Assembly: GCA_016303095.1 (NCBI GenBank)
Contig: JAEDMH010000004.1
Location: 1-43,726, forward strand
Direction of reading: 5' to 3'
DNA from: Lentisphaeria bacterium
Lineage (GTDB): Bacteria > Verrucomicrobiota > Lentisphaeria > Oligosphaerales > Oligosphaeraceae
DNA length: 43,726 nucleotides
Positions 17,993 through 27,637 of this stretch are shown here, one piece after another. The position numbers were made by a program, and so were the translations under genes. The first letter of the stretch is position 1. Each line of letters opens with the position of its first letter. The notes beneath the pieces are model-generated. The model saw only the letters and a list, made by a program, of their open reading frames with translations, was not told the origin of the DNA and ran no database searches.

Positions 17993-20900
17993 ATGACAGA
18001 GAATCAGTTCAAAGAAGTGCTGAGCCGGCTGAATGTCTTCTATCCCCGTTCCGAAGAAGACATGTTCCAGGAATATGCCCCCCTGGAGGCTTCCATCGCC
18101 GTCTCCCCGGAGCCCGTTCCCTGGAAGGAGCGGGAGAGCCTTTCCTATCGTCCTCTGCAAGAAGGGGAATGCTGGGGAAAGGACTGGGACAGCTGCTGGG
18201 TGCATGTCCGGGGCAGGGTGCCCCAGGCCTGGGATGGGCAGCCTCTCGTCATGCGCCTGAACCTGGGGGGCGAGGCCTTGCTCTTTGATGCCGAGGGGGT
18301 GCCGATTTGCGGCATGACGGATCATTCCCTCTTCGATCGCTTCTATGTGAAGGACACCTATTTCTTCCCCCGGCCTGCCCAAGGGGGGGAGGACGTGGAT
18401 TTCTGGATTGAGGGAGTGGCCAGCAACATCCAGGGCAAGACGGACTTTCCCTGGGCGCCCCACGTGACCCGGGAAGCCCACCCGGAAGGCCAGTCCCATC
18501 CTGTGGTGAAGCACCTGCGCCTGGCCCTCTTCCGGGAGGAACTCTACCGCTTCCGCATGGAGTTCCACCAGCTTTACAACCTGCTGAAGGTCTATTACAA
18601 AGGGGATGTCACCCGCTATCGCTCCCGTCAACTCGCCTTGGGACTCTCCCGGGCCCTGGATGTGTACTGCGGAGAGCCCGAGAATGCCGCCGAAGCCCGG
18701 AAGGTCCTCCAGCCTCTCCTCCAGCTCCCCGCCTGCGCCTCCGCCCTCCGATGCACCGCCATCGGCCACGCCCATATCGACGTGGGCTGGCTCTGGCCCG
18801 TCCGGGAATCCATCCGAAAGGCCGCCCGCACCTTCTCCAGCCAGCTGCGCCTCATGGAGCAGTTCCCCGAATACCATTTCGGCGCCTCCCAGCCTCAGCT
18901 CTATCAGTTCGTCAAGGAGCACTACCCCAAGCTCTACGCCCAAATCAAGGCGCGGGTCCGGGAGGGACGCTGGGAATGCCAGGGCGGCATGTGGGTGGAA
19001 GCCGACAATAATCTCCCCTCCGGAGAATCCCTCATCCGCCAGTTCCTCCATGGAAAGAACTTCTTCCGGGACGAGTTCGGCGTGGAGGTTCGCAATCTCT
19101 GGCTGCCGGATGTCTTCGGCTATAACGGCAACACCCCCCAGATCATGAAAATCTGCGGATGCGACGCTTTCCTGACCCAGAAGCTCTCCTGGAACGCCGT
19201 GAACAAGCCGGACCACAACACCCTGCGCTGGCAGGGCATCGACGGAACCCAGGTCCTCACCCACTTCCCCCCGGAGGACAATTACAACTCCGCCCAGGAA
19301 GCCGGCTTCATGGCCCTCGCCCAGGACAATGACAAGGATTCCGCCCTCTGTCCCGAGTTCCTCTCTCTCTTCGGCATTGGCGACGGCGGCGGCGGCCCCT
19401 GCCGGGATCATGTGGAACGCAGCCTGATGATGAAGGACATGGAGGATGTGCCCCGCATCGCCATGGGACGGGCCCAGGACGCCTTGGATCGCATGCGGAA
19501 GTACTGGGACGATTTGCCGGTGTGGCAGGGAGAGTTCTACTTTGAGAAGCACCGGGCGACCCTGACCAGCCAGGCCCGGACCAAGCGGGGCAACCGTCTT
19601 CTGGAACAACGCCTGGTGCAGACGGAGGCCCTGGCCAGTCTCCTGCCTCCCTCGGAATATCCCCGGAAGGAACTGGACAAGATCTGGAAGACTCTCCTGC
19701 TCAACCAGTTCCACGATATCATCCCCGGCTCCTCCATCCGCTTGGTCTATGAGCGCACCCAAAAGGAGCACCAGGAATGCCTGGAGCAACTGGCGTCTCT
19801 CCAAAAGCGGTTGGCGGCCAAACTGTTGGCTCCCCAAGAGAACTGCCTGACCCTCTTCAACAGCTTGTCTGTTCCCTATCGCCGTCCCGTGGAGCTTCCC
19901 TCTTCCTGGGCCACGGGAAAAGTGGTGGATGCCCAGGGCAAGGCCATTTCCCTCCAGGTGGAATCGGATGGACGGGTCTTTGCCGCGGTGGAAGTGCCCC
20001 CGTACGCCTTCCTGACCCTCCGTCGTCTGCCCGAAGAGGCCAGCCAGGCGGTGCATACCACGCGGGATGATTCTCTTGTGCTGGAGAATGGAAAGCTGCA
20101 TGCCTCCTTCTCCCCGGACGGCACTCTCCAGAGTCTGAAGGAGGCCGCCCAGGGCGAGAACTACCTGTCCGCCTCCGGCAATGTCCTCTCTCTCTTCCAT
20201 GACGACCCGGCGGAGTACGACGCCTGGGATCTGGATCCCTGGTATCGCAGCCAGAAGACTGCCCAGGCGGCCACCGCCCCGGGAAAGGCCCCCTGGCGGG
20301 AGAAGGGACCCGTGCGCTCCCTCCTCCATTTCTCTCTGGACATCGGGGTGTCCGCCCTGGAGCAGGAAGTCGCTTTGGCCGAAACAGGGGAGTCCCTGGA
20401 GTTCCACACTGTGGTGGACTGGAAGGAGGGGCGCAAAATCCTGCGGGTGTCCTTCCCCACCACCATTCGCAGCGCCTGGGCCACCTACGACATTCAATAT
20501 GGACAGATGCGCCGCCCCACCCACACCAACACCAGCTGGGATTCGGTCCAATTTGAGGTGTGCGCCCATCGCTATGGGGATCTTTCCCAGCCGGAGAAAG
20601 GGGTGGCCTTGCTGAACGACGGGAAATACGGGCATTGCATCCGGGATGGCGTGCTGGAGTTGAGTCTCCTGCGTTCCCCGAAGTGGCCGGACTACACCTG
20701 CGATTTAGGGCGTCAGGAGTTCACCTACGCCCTCCAGCCCCACCTTGGCCCCCTGGAGGACAGCCTTGTCCAGCAGGAAGCCGCCCAGCTGAACCGTCCC
20801 CCTGCCTGCTTTGCCGGGGAGGCTCCGGCGGGGCTGGGGCTGCCCTTCCAATGGGAGGGGAAGGGGTTCACCTTGGAAGTGGTGAAGCGGGGAGAGAAAT

Positions 20901-21115
20901 CCGACGATCTCTACCTGCGTCTGGTGGAGAATCATGGGCGCCATGTCCAAGGAGCGCTCCTCTTCTCCGGAGATTCTCCCGCTCCCCGGGTTTCCCTCAG
21001 CGATGCTCTGGAGTGGAAGGAAGAAGGGATCCTTCCCGTCCAGTCGGGGCGTTGCCCCTTCCAGCTGTCTCCCTACCAGATTCTCACCTTGAAACTCAGC
21101 AGCCAGCGGCAATAG
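17993..21115 (+). CDS. GH38 alpha-mannosidase, second copy
   Basis: A 1040-residue cytoplasmic GH38 alpha-mannosidase, paralogous to the first copy. The key residues have identical numbering: H259/D263 (GHAHIDVGWLWP) and nucleophile D373 (WLPDVFGYNG), with NQFHDIIPGSS later. The two copies share long near-identical stretches, including about 80 bp of nearly identical DNA around the zinc site, so they arose by tandem duplication, possibly with later gene conversion. This copy ends at ILTLKLSSQRQ with a normal stop and has no Maf domain. It uses zinc to cleave terminal alpha-mannosides. Its leader is ccctttccctcc then ATG. dnaB starts 9 bp after its stop, implying one transcript. Confidence 0.92.
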   Translation: MTENQFKEVLSRLNVFYPRSEEDMFQEYAPLEASIAVSPEPVPWKERESLSYRPLQEGECWGKDWDSCWVHVRGRVPQAWDGQPLVMRLNLGGEALLFDAEGVPICGMTDHSLFDRFYVKDTYFFPRPAQGGEDVDFWIEGVASNIQGKTDFPWAPHVTREAHPEGQSHPVVKHLRLALFREELYRFRMEFHQLYNLLKVYYKGDVTRYRSRQLALGLSRALDVYCGEPENAAEARKVLQPLLQLPACASALRCTAIGHAHIDVGWLWPVRESIRKAARTFSSQLRLMEQFPEYHFGASQPQLYQFVKEHYPKLYAQIKARVREGRWECQGGMWVEADNNLPSGESLIRQFLHGKNFFRDEFGVEVRNLWLPDVFGYNGNTPQIMKICGCDAFLTQKLSWNAVNKPDHNTLRWQGIDGTQVLTHFPPEDNYNSAQEAGFMALAQDNDKDSALCPEFLSLFGIGDGGGGPCRDHVERSLMMKDMEDVPRIAMGRAQDALDRMRKYWDDLPVWQGEFYFEKHRATLTSQARTKRGNRLLEQRLVQTEALASLLPPSEYPRKELDKIWKTLLLNQFHDIIPGSSIRLVYERTQKEHQECLEQLASLQKRLAAKLLAPQENCLTLFNSLSVPYRRPVELPSSWATGKVVDAQGKAISLQVESDGRVFAAVEVPPYAFLTLRRLPEEASQAVHTTRDDSLVLENGKLHASFSPDGTLQSLKEAAQGENYLSASGNVLSLFHDDPAEYDAWDLDPWYRSQKTAQAATAPGKAPWREKGPVRSLLHFSLDIGVSALEQEVALAETGESLEFHTVVDWKEGRKILRVSFPTTIRSAWATYDIQYGQMRRPTHTNTSWDSVQFEVCAHRYGDLSQPEKGVALLNDGKYGHCIRDGVLELSLLRSPKWPDYTCDLGRQEFTYALQPHLGPLEDSLVQQEAAQLNRPPACFAGEAPAGLGLPFQWEGKGFTLEVVKRGEKSDDLYLRLVENHGRHVQGALLFSGDSPAPRVSLSDALEWKEEGILPVQSGRCPFQLSPYQILTLKLSSQRQ

Positions 21116-21124
21116 GGCAAGACC

Positions 21125-22603
21125 ATGGTGGAGGAGCGCAGAAAGAACAATGGTCCAGGGGCCGCCCCTTCCCGCAAGGAGGGGCAGACCTCCGTGGCCG
21201 GGGTGTTGAACATCAACCGGGAAAAACCCCACAATTCCGAGGCGGAATGCGCGATTCTGGGGGCCATGCTCACGGATGCCGACGCGGCGGCCGTGGCCAT
21301 GGGGCGCCTGAATTTCGAGGGCGCGTTCTACAATCCCGCCCATCAGATGATCTTCAATGCCATGGTGGCTCTCAACGCCAATTCCACCAGCAAGGAGGGG
21401 GTGGACGCGGTGGTGCTGGCCGACTATCTGGAGAAGAACGGGCAGCTGGAGTTGGCGGGGGGACCCAGCTATCTCCAACTCCTCATGGACAAGGTGCCCA
21501 CGGCGGCGTTCATCGATCGCCACGTGGACATTGTGCGCCAGGCCGCCATTCTCCGGAAAATCATCGCCACCTGTTCCGAGACCATTCTCCAATGCTACGA
21601 GCACCAGGGGAAGGCGGAGGAGCTGCTGGATCTCATTGAAAAGCAGGTTTTGGAAGTCAGCCAGATGAACGAGCGGCGGGACTATCTGCCCATCGCCCCT
21701 CTGGTCACCAATGCCATGGCCTACATCTCCTCCCTGATCACTGTGGGAAAATCCGGAGAAGCCCTGGGCATTCTCACGGGATACGATGTGTTGGACAAAT
21801 CCATGACCGGCGGCCTGCAGCCGGGAATGCTCTTTGTGCTGGCGGCCCGCCCCTCCATCGGGAAGACCGCCCTGGCCCTGAATATGGCCTACAACATGGC
21901 CATGAAGGGAGTTTCCGTGGGCATCTTCTCCCTGGAAATGTCCGCCGACCAATTGACCCTGCGTTTGATTTCCTCCGGAGCCCGGGTGAACATCTCCAAT
22001 CTGGCCTATCAAGCGGAGCAGCCCGCCGGGGACATACAAAAGATCAAGGCCGTCTGCCAAAGCTTAAGCAATGCCCGGATTGTCATTGACGAGACGGGCG
22101 GCATTGACATCCTGGAGTTGCGCTCCAAGGCCCGGCGCATGGTGGAGAAGGAGAAGGTGCAGATTCTGTTCATCGACTATCTCCAGCTCATCACCATTAG
22201 TTCCACCAATCGCAACTCCAGCCGAGAAAACGACGTGGCCCGCATCTCCGGCGCCTTGAAGTCCCTGGCCAAAGAATTGAGCATTCCCATCGTGGTGCTG
22301 GCCCAGGTGAACCGGGCGGCGGAACAGGGAGATGGACAGCCCAAGCTCAGCAATCTCCGTGAATCCGGCGCCATTGAGCAGGACGCCGATGTGGTGGCTC
22401 TCCTCCACCGGAACCGGGAAGATCAATATGCCCAAGGGGCGGATCAGACCAGCGGCTTGGAGGCCGTCCTGCTCATCGCCAAGAACCGCAATGGCATGAC
22501 CGGAAAGCAGAATCTCATCTTCTTCCCCTACTACACCCGCTTCGATCCCCGGGAGGAGACCGTCTCCGCCGAGGATGTCCAGGCCATGCGGAAAAACAAC
22601 TGA
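21125..22603 (+). CDS. dnaB: Replicative DNA helicase DnaB
   Basis: Hexameric 5'-3' replicative helicase, 492 residues. The N-terminal domain (NREKPHNSEAECAILGAML) interacts with primase. The RecA-like C-terminal domain has Walker A RPSIGKTAL (K247), Walker B ILFIDYLQLI, an LSNLRESGAIEQDADVV block and a RNRNG-type end (AKNRNGMTGK). The length is close to that of other DnaB proteins plus a short basic N-terminal extension. It starts 9 bp after the second mannosidase. A housekeeping gene inside a carbohydrate cluster is odd but is probably just a local gene order. Confidence 0.95.
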   Translation: MVEERRKNNGPGAAPSRKEGQTSVAGVLNINREKPHNSEAECAILGAMLTDADAAAVAMGRLNFEGAFYNPAHQMIFNAMVALNANSTSKEGVDAVVLADYLEKNGQLELAGGPSYLQLLMDKVPTAAFIDRHVDIVRQAAILRKIIATCSETILQCYEHQGKAEELLDLIEKQVLEVSQMNERRDYLPIAPLVTNAMAYISSLITVGKSGEALGILTGYDVLDKSMTGGLQPGMLFVLAARPSIGKTALALNMAYNMAMKGVSVGIFSLEMSADQLTLRLISSGARVNISNLAYQAEQPAGDIQKIKAVCQSLSNARIVIDETGGIDILELRSKARRMVEKEKVQILFIDYLQLITISSTNRNSSRENDVARISGALKSLAKELSIPIVVLAQVNRAAEQGDGQPKLSNLRESGAIEQDADVVALLHRNREDQYAQGADQTSGLEAVLLIAKNRNGMTGKQNLIFFPYYTRFDPREETVSAEDVQAMRKNN

Positions 22604-22656
22604 GCTTCCCCCCTTTTTTTTCCTCCGTATCCCCCCCTCTAACTCTTTTCTTCAAG

Positions 22657-24690
22657 ATGAAAAACACGCTTTTTCTCCTTCTTGCGACGTGCGCACTCTG
22701 CGTTTGGGCTCAGGATAATCTGCTGGTGAACGGGAATTTCGAGGAAGGGGCCACGGGGTGGGTCATGGTGGAGGGCTCCGAGGTCGCCCGGGGGCATGGC
22801 TTCAACGGGAACGGCGGTCTGAAATTCACCCGCACCCCAGGCATGGCCTACGCCTTCAACCGCCAAGTGGTGGAATTGACCCCGGGAGAGGCCTACAAGC
22901 TGCGGGTCCAGGTGAAATGCGAAAACGTGGAATTGGGCAAGTCGTCCATCGGGGTGGAATACACCGACGGCAAAGGCAAATGGCTGGGGGGCAACTACCA
23001 GGCCGGTCCCCAAGGCACCTCCGACTGGGTGACCGTGGAGCTCTACACCCGGGTGCCGGAGCAGGCCAACAAGGGCACTGTGGTGCTGTATCTCCAAAAG
23101 GATGCCACCGGCACCGTTTGGTTTGACAATGCCAGCCTCACCACGCTGGAACTGACTCCCCAACTCCAATTCGTCTATCCCGTCCAAGGCACTCTCTCCC
23201 TAGAAGATCCCCTGGTGCGTGTCAATGTCGCCATCCTGGGCAATCGCAAGGGCGACAAGGCCTTCCAGGGAATGGAGGTGGAACTCTCCCTCCAGAAAGG
23301 AACGGAGACGGCATGGCGTCGTCGGGAGTCTCTCCAGGGGCACGTAGCCGTGTTCGACTTGGAGAATGCCCCCCTTGCCCAGGGGGAAACGGTGCACCTC
23401 CAGGCCCAGCTCTGGGATGCCCATAAAGAGCAGCCCTTGGGAGATCCCTGCCAACAATCCTTCCAAGTCCGGAAGGACGACGCGCCTGTTCCCCCTGGCG
23501 CCTGCCGTATCGACGCCTATGGCCGTGCCCTGGTGGACGGGAAGCCCTATCTGCCCATCGGCATCTTCATGTCCAATTTCGATCAAGCGGAAGATCGCCA
23601 GTTCCTCTATGACTCCGATTTCAACTGCTTCCTCTTCTACAACAGCTGGACTCTCCGGATGTCTCCCCAGGAGCCCGAAGGAGACCTGGCAACCATTCGG
23701 AAGACCCTGGATGAGTTGTCCAGCCATGGGAAGAAGGTCATCTTCTCCTTGAAGGATTTCTACGATCTGCCCCGTTTCTCCGCCCAAACCGAGTATGTGC
23801 GGAAGAAGTTTGGCGTCCAGACGACGCCGGAGTTGATTTCTTTGCTGGTGAATGCCTTCCGGGAGCATCCCGCCCTCCTGGCTTGGTACAACAACGACGA
23901 AATTCCCTTGAAAGACATCCGTCAGGCCCAGGAGCGCCGCCGTTTCCTCAATCAACAGGATCCCCACCATCCCGTGTGGGCCGTCCTATGCGATTTTCTG
24001 GAGACTCCCTTCTTCGCCAGCTCCTGCGATGTCCTGGGGGTGGATCCCTATCCCATCAACAAGGACAAGGTTTCCCAACAACGCCGCACCTTGGAGGCCA
24101 TGGATGCGGTGGAGCAGTCGGGGCAGCCCGCCTGGGCGGTTCCCCAGGTCTTCAACTGGGGCGTCTACAACGCGGTGAACAATCCCGAGCTTTTCCACGA
24201 ATGGATCCAGCCCCGGCCTTCCCAGATGCGGGGCGTGATTCTCCTGGAGGCTCTGCGGGGCGCCCGGGGATTCATCTTCTACTCCTTCTTCGATCTCAAA
24301 CGGGGCTATCTCACCCCGGAGCGCTTCCGGGGGAAGGTGGCCGTCCAGACCCGGGAGGACTTCCTGTGGCACTGGCAGGAATGCAAGGAATTGGCCACCA
24401 TGCTGAAAAATCTCTCTCCCTGGATTCTCTCTCGCCAAGGCGCCTCTCCTGCCAAGCTGGAGGTGACCGCCGGCCAGGCCGAGGCCGCCATCTTCCGGCG
24501 GGACGAGGATGGGGCCCCTGCGGTTCTGGCGGCCTCCATCGGGCCGGACAATGTGGAGGCGGAGTTGGCGTTGCCGGCGGACTTCCCCCCCATGGAGGCC
24601 CTCTACGGCCACGCCCGGGAAGTGGCGCCTGGCGTGTGGCGCTTCTCCGGCAATGACATCTGGGGGGAGATTCTCCTTCCCCGCCGCTAG
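22657..24690 (+). CDS. Secreted barrel glycosidase-like protein with carbohydrate-binding module
   Basis: A 677-residue protein with signal peptide MKNTLFLLLATCALCVWAQ. Residues about 20-165 resemble a CBM4/9-type jelly roll (LLVNGNFEEGATGWV at the start, GTVWFDNASL at the end). A beta-rich linker follows to about 275. Residues about 285-590 look like a (beta/alpha)8 glycosidase barrel (KPYLPIGIFMSNF, FCLFYNSW region, HPALLAWYNNDEIP, DVLGVDPYPINKD). The D414-E415 pair in YNNDEIP sits where clan GH-A enzymes place the acid/base glutamate. I cannot assign a CAZy family. ATG 22657 gives the signal peptide. It probably works in the periplasm or outside, feeding the cytoplasmic mannosidases; this is inference. 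Confidence 0.65.
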   Translation: MKNTLFLLLATCALCVWAQDNLLVNGNFEEGATGWVMVEGSEVARGHGFNGNGGLKFTRTPGMAYAFNRQVVELTPGEAYKLRVQVKCENVELGKSSIGVEYTDGKGKWLGGNYQAGPQGTSDWVTVELYTRVPEQANKGTVVLYLQKDATGTVWFDNASLTTLELTPQLQFVYPVQGTLSLEDPLVRVNVAILGNRKGDKAFQGMEVELSLQKGTETAWRRRESLQGHVAVFDLENAPLAQGETVHLQAQLWDAHKEQPLGDPCQQSFQVRKDDAPVPPGACRIDAYGRALVDGKPYLPIGIFMSNFDQAEDRQFLYDSDFNCFLFYNSWTLRMSPQEPEGDLATIRKTLDELSSHGKKVIFSLKDFYDLPRFSAQTEYVRKKFGVQTTPELISLLVNAFREHPALLAWYNNDEIPLKDIRQAQERRRFLNQQDPHHPVWAVLCDFLETPFFASSCDVLGVDPYPINKDKVSQQRRTLEAMDAVEQSGQPAWAVPQVFNWGVYNAVNNPELFHEWIQPRPSQMRGVILLEALRGARGFIFYSFFDLKRGYLTPERFRGKVAVQTREDFLWHWQECKELATMLKNLSPWILSRQGASPAKLEVTAGQAEAAIFRRDEDGAPAVLAASIGPDNVEAELALPADFPPMEALYGHAREVAPGVWRFSGNDIWGEILLPRR

Positions 24691-24706
24691 GGAGCATTGA
24701 GAGGGG

Positions 24707-26314
24707 ATGGGGAGAGGAACGGTGGAAGGCATGGTGTCGTCGTCCTCCCGGGGAGACTCCGGCGAAGGCGGGGAATCCCGCCGTCGCATGGGCCGGGGGC
24801 TTTTCTCCTCGGCGGCGGGCATTCTTCTGGGGCGGGTTACCGGGTTGCTCCGGGATATGTGTTCTGCGGCCTTCTGGGGAGCCACGGGCATTCCCCAGGC
24901 CGCCTACAACACCGCCTTCGCCATTCCCAACAGCTTCCGCATGCTATTAGGGGAGGGGGCCTTTGCCAGCGCCTTTGTGCCCATGGTCTCCACCCATCTG
25001 GAGCAGGACCAGCGGGAGCAAGCCTGGCGTCTAGCCTGCCGAGCCATTTCTCTCCAAACGACCATCCTCCTGGGCATCTCCCTGGTGCTGGGCATTCTGA
25101 CCGCCCTGGTGGGGGCAAGCCACCTCTGTCAGACGGAACTCTTCCGCACCACCTTCCAGGTGCTGCCGATCCTGATGCCCTTTTCCATCTTGATCTGCGC
25201 CGCCGGAGCCTTCTCCTCTCTCCTGAATTGCCTCCATTCTTTCTTCTCCGCCACCATGGCCCAGGGAATCTTCAATCTGGTCCAGGTGGCTTCTCTTCTT
25301 CTCCTGGGATGGGGATGGACCAACCAGGATGCCTCCGCTCTTTGGCTCTACTGCGGAAGCACGCTCCTGGCCGGCTTTCTCCAACTCCTCTTCCTGGTTC
25401 TCGCCTGTCGGCGCAGGGGATTTGTCTTCCATTGGGATTTCTCCTGGCGAGACCCGGAGGTGATTCTCCTATGCCGCCGCATTCTCCCCGGGCTGGTGGG
25501 GGCCGGGCTGATGCAGCTCAACAGCGTGGTGGACAAGGGCTTTGGGTTGGTTCTGGGTGCCGCCGCCGTGGGAGCCTTGAGCTTTTCCCAGCGTCTGGTC
25601 TATCTTCCCGTGGGGCTCTTTGGCGTGGCCATGGGCATGGTGGCTCTGCCGGCCCTCTCCCGTGCCCAGGCCCGGGGAGATGAGGCCAGTGTCCGGGAGG
25701 GATTGGACTATGCCCTGGGCATGGTTCTCTTTCTGGCGCTGCCTTGCACCGCCTTTCTTCTGCTGGCAGGAGAGGAGGTAGTGACTCTCCTGTTTGCCCG
25801 AGGGGCCTTTCAGCAGGAAGCCATTCAGGAGACGACCTACACTCTCCTCTTCTATCTCGCCGGCATTCCCGCTTTCTGCTGCGCCAAAATCGCCACCCAT
25901 CCTTTCTATGCCCGAAAGGACACGCTTACGCCGGTCAAAATCGCCGGCGCCTTCCTGGGCGTCAATCTTCTTCTGAATCTCCTCTTCATGGGTTTCTTCC
26001 GCCAGGGAGGCCTGGCGCTTTCCACCAGTCTCTGCTCCTGGGGACAGGTAGTAGTTCTTCTGGCATGGAACCGACGATTCCTCCCCCAGTGGTCCTTCCT
26101 CCCTTTCCTGAAAGCTTTCCTCTTCCTGGCTCCCGCCGCCGGAGCGGCCGCCTGGGGAGCGGATTGGCTAGTCCATGCGCTCTTCTCCTTCCTCCCCAGA
26201 ATCTTTTTCCTCTTGACGGAACTGGGGGTCTTCGCCCTCCTTTACCTCCTCCTCTGTTTCCTTCTCCGCCGTCAGGAACCCAGAGAGCTCTTCCAAAGTC
26301 TTCTTCGACGATAA
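24707..26314 (+). CDS. murJ: Lipid II flippase MurJ
   Basis: Polytopic inner-membrane protein of the MVF family, 535 residues with about 14 hydrophobic helices. It flips lipid II for peptidoglycan synthesis. Family motifs visible are GLLRDMCSAAFWGA, AYNTAFAIPNSFRMLLGEGAF and SAFVPM near the N-terminus, then LVYLPVGLFGVAMG and ARKDTLTPVKIA. The N-terminus has a Ser/Gly/Arg-rich extension before GRGLFSSAAG; ATG 24731 or 24788 are alternative starts. It begins 16 bp after the secreted glycosidase gene. Confidence 0.93.
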   Translation: MGRGTVEGMVSSSSRGDSGEGGESRRRMGRGLFSSAAGILLGRVTGLLRDMCSAAFWGATGIPQAAYNTAFAIPNSFRMLLGEGAFASAFVPMVSTHLEQDQREQAWRLACRAISLQTTILLGISLVLGILTALVGASHLCQTELFRTTFQVLPILMPFSILICAAGAFSSLLNCLHSFFSATMAQGIFNLVQVASLLLLGWGWTNQDASALWLYCGSTLLAGFLQLLFLVLACRRRGFVFHWDFSWRDPEVILLCRRILPGLVGAGLMQLNSVVDKGFGLVLGAAAVGALSFSQRLVYLPVGLFGVAMGMVALPALSRAQARGDEASVREGLDYALGMVLFLALPCTAFLLLAGEEVVTLLFARGAFQQEAIQETTYTLLFYLAGIPAFCCAKIATHPFYARKDTLTPVKIAGAFLGVNLLLNLLFMGFFRQGGLALSTSLCSWGQVVVLLAWNRRFLPQWSFLPFLKAFLFLAPAAGAAAWGADWLVHALFSFLPRIFFLLTELGVFALLYLLLCFLLRRQEPRELFQSLLRR

Positions 26315-26336
26315 TCCTCCCCCTCTCTCTCTTGCC

Positions 26337-27158
26337 ATGAACTACTTTTCAGATCTGGAATTTGTGTGTGCCGGCAAGGTAGTCAATCGGACGCTTTGGA
26401 ACAGAGGACGCATATTCGAGGGATACTACGGATTGCAATACATTCACAAAGGGAGCATCCTGGTACGGGTAGGGGAGGAGGCGGAGGAGTGTCTTCAGGG
26501 GCCGGTGGTCTTCTTCACCTTTCCCCAGGTGCCCTGGCATTACGGCCCCCCGCCGGGAGAAGAGGCGGAGCATTGCTGGATTTGCTTCCAGGGAGAGCGG
26601 GTGGAACAGTATCGTAAAACGGGATTCCTCCCCGTGAGGACCAGCCAGCTAGGCATTCCCATTCGGGAACCGGAACGGTTCCTCCTTCTGATGAAGAGCA
26701 TTCTTCATCTCTTCCGGCAAGGCCAGGAGAATCCCATTCCCCATGGCAGAACCGTCCTCCTCTTGGAAGAACTCCTCCTGGAAACCGCCGCCTCCCGCTC
26801 CGCCCTCCAGGAACCCTCCATCCCTCTCCACCGGGAAAAACTCCTTGGACTCAAGGAAAAAATTGCCGCCCGCCCGGAACTGCCATGGGACTTCTTCCGG
26901 GAGGCGGAAAAGCTCTCCCTCTCCTATGCCCATTTCCGAAAGCTCTTCCGGCAGCTCTGCGGCAGCCCCCCAGGACAGTTCCTGGGAGATTGCCGTCTCC
27001 GCAAGGCGGAAGGCCTCCTCACCTCCACGGAAATCCGATGCAGCGAGGTGGCAGAACGATGCGGCTTCCCTGACCGGGCCCAATTCAGCCGCATCTTCCG
27101 ACAGAAAAACGCCCTCTCCCCCACAGAATATCGCAAGCGCTTCGCCGGATTCGATTGA
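26337..27158 (+). CDS. AraC-family transcriptional regulator
   Basis: A 273-residue protein. Residues 1-130 form a cupin-like sensor (YYGLQYIHKGSILVRVGE, then VPWHYGPP), as in sugar-responsive AraC proteins. Residues about 175-270 are the double helix-turn-helix domain (LSLSYAHFRKLFRQLCG, then CSEVAERCGFPDRAQFSRIF and LSPTEYRKRF). The ligand is unknown, but proximity to mannosidases and a secreted glycosidase suggests a carbohydrate signal. The start has a C/T tract (ctctctctcttgcc) before ATG. It is the last gene of the plus-strand block and borders the mobile zone. It is one candidate regulator for the palindromes at 13240 and 34784, though AraC proteins usually bind direct repeats. Confidence 0.88.
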   Translation: MNYFSDLEFVCAGKVVNRTLWNRGRIFEGYYGLQYIHKGSILVRVGEEAEECLQGPVVFFTFPQVPWHYGPPPGEEAEHCWICFQGERVEQYRKTGFLPVRTSQLGIPIREPERFLLLMKSILHLFRQGQENPIPHGRTVLLLEELLLETAASRSALQEPSIPLHREKLLGLKEKIAARPELPWDFFREAEKLSLSYAHFRKLFRQLCGSPPGQFLGDCRLRKAEGLLTSTEIRCSEVAERCGFPDRAQFSRIFRQKNALSPTEYRKRFAGFD

Positions 27159-27276
27159 CTAAAATCGACCATCGGAAAAGTGACGGTCCATCATCTATCC
27201 CATCTTTCTCACTTCGGGGGGGGTAAGGCTAAACAGGCACAACAAATTTTTCGCATCTTCCCTTTTGGGGGTCTTT

Positions 27277-27564
27277 TCAGCGGCTTTTTCCCGGCTTCAG
27301 AACAGTCTTGAGAACGGGCAGGGTCTGCAGGTTGATGCCCAGGGCGCGGTATAGCATTTTCTGCCTTTCGTCGGGCAGCCCGGGCCTTCGGATGTGGTAT
27401 TCCTTCCCATCCTTGCAGGCAGGATGACGGTAGCATAGCAATGGGTCTGGAGAAGCCGACGCGCCTCTCCATCCATGTGCATGGGATTTCCGCGAGGTGC
27501 AGGGAGTATTCGACCCAGCGCAGGAGATGATAGGCCAGAATGGTGGTCCAGACGTGGGCGTCGT
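27277..27564 (-). pseudogene. C-terminal remnant of an IS1634-type transposase
   Basis: Read on the minus strand across three frames, the sequence gives HVWTTILAYHLLRWVEY, then RRLLQTHCYATVILPA, then RRPGLPDERQKMLYRALG and LPVLKTVLKPGKSR. This is the typical C-terminal end of IS1634/IS4-superfamily transposases. At least two frameshifts break it. The N-terminal portion stops exactly where the IS66-derived element begins at 27565, so that element probably inserted into this gene; I do not find the rest beyond 28325. Confidence 0.65.
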
Positions 27565-27637
27565 GTAAGCGTTCAATCAGACTCGTGGCTTCCTGACCCC
27601 GCAGATTTTGAGGATTTTCTTTTCCGTGTGGAAAAAG

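Noticed and set aside
16943..20635. Very long open frame (over 1200 codons) on the minus strand opposite the second mannosidase and cysE
   Set aside because: It is antisense to clear enzymes with conserved catalytic motifs. Its Gly/His/Pro/Leu-rich translation is what strong codon bias in a GC-rich gene produces on the other strand.
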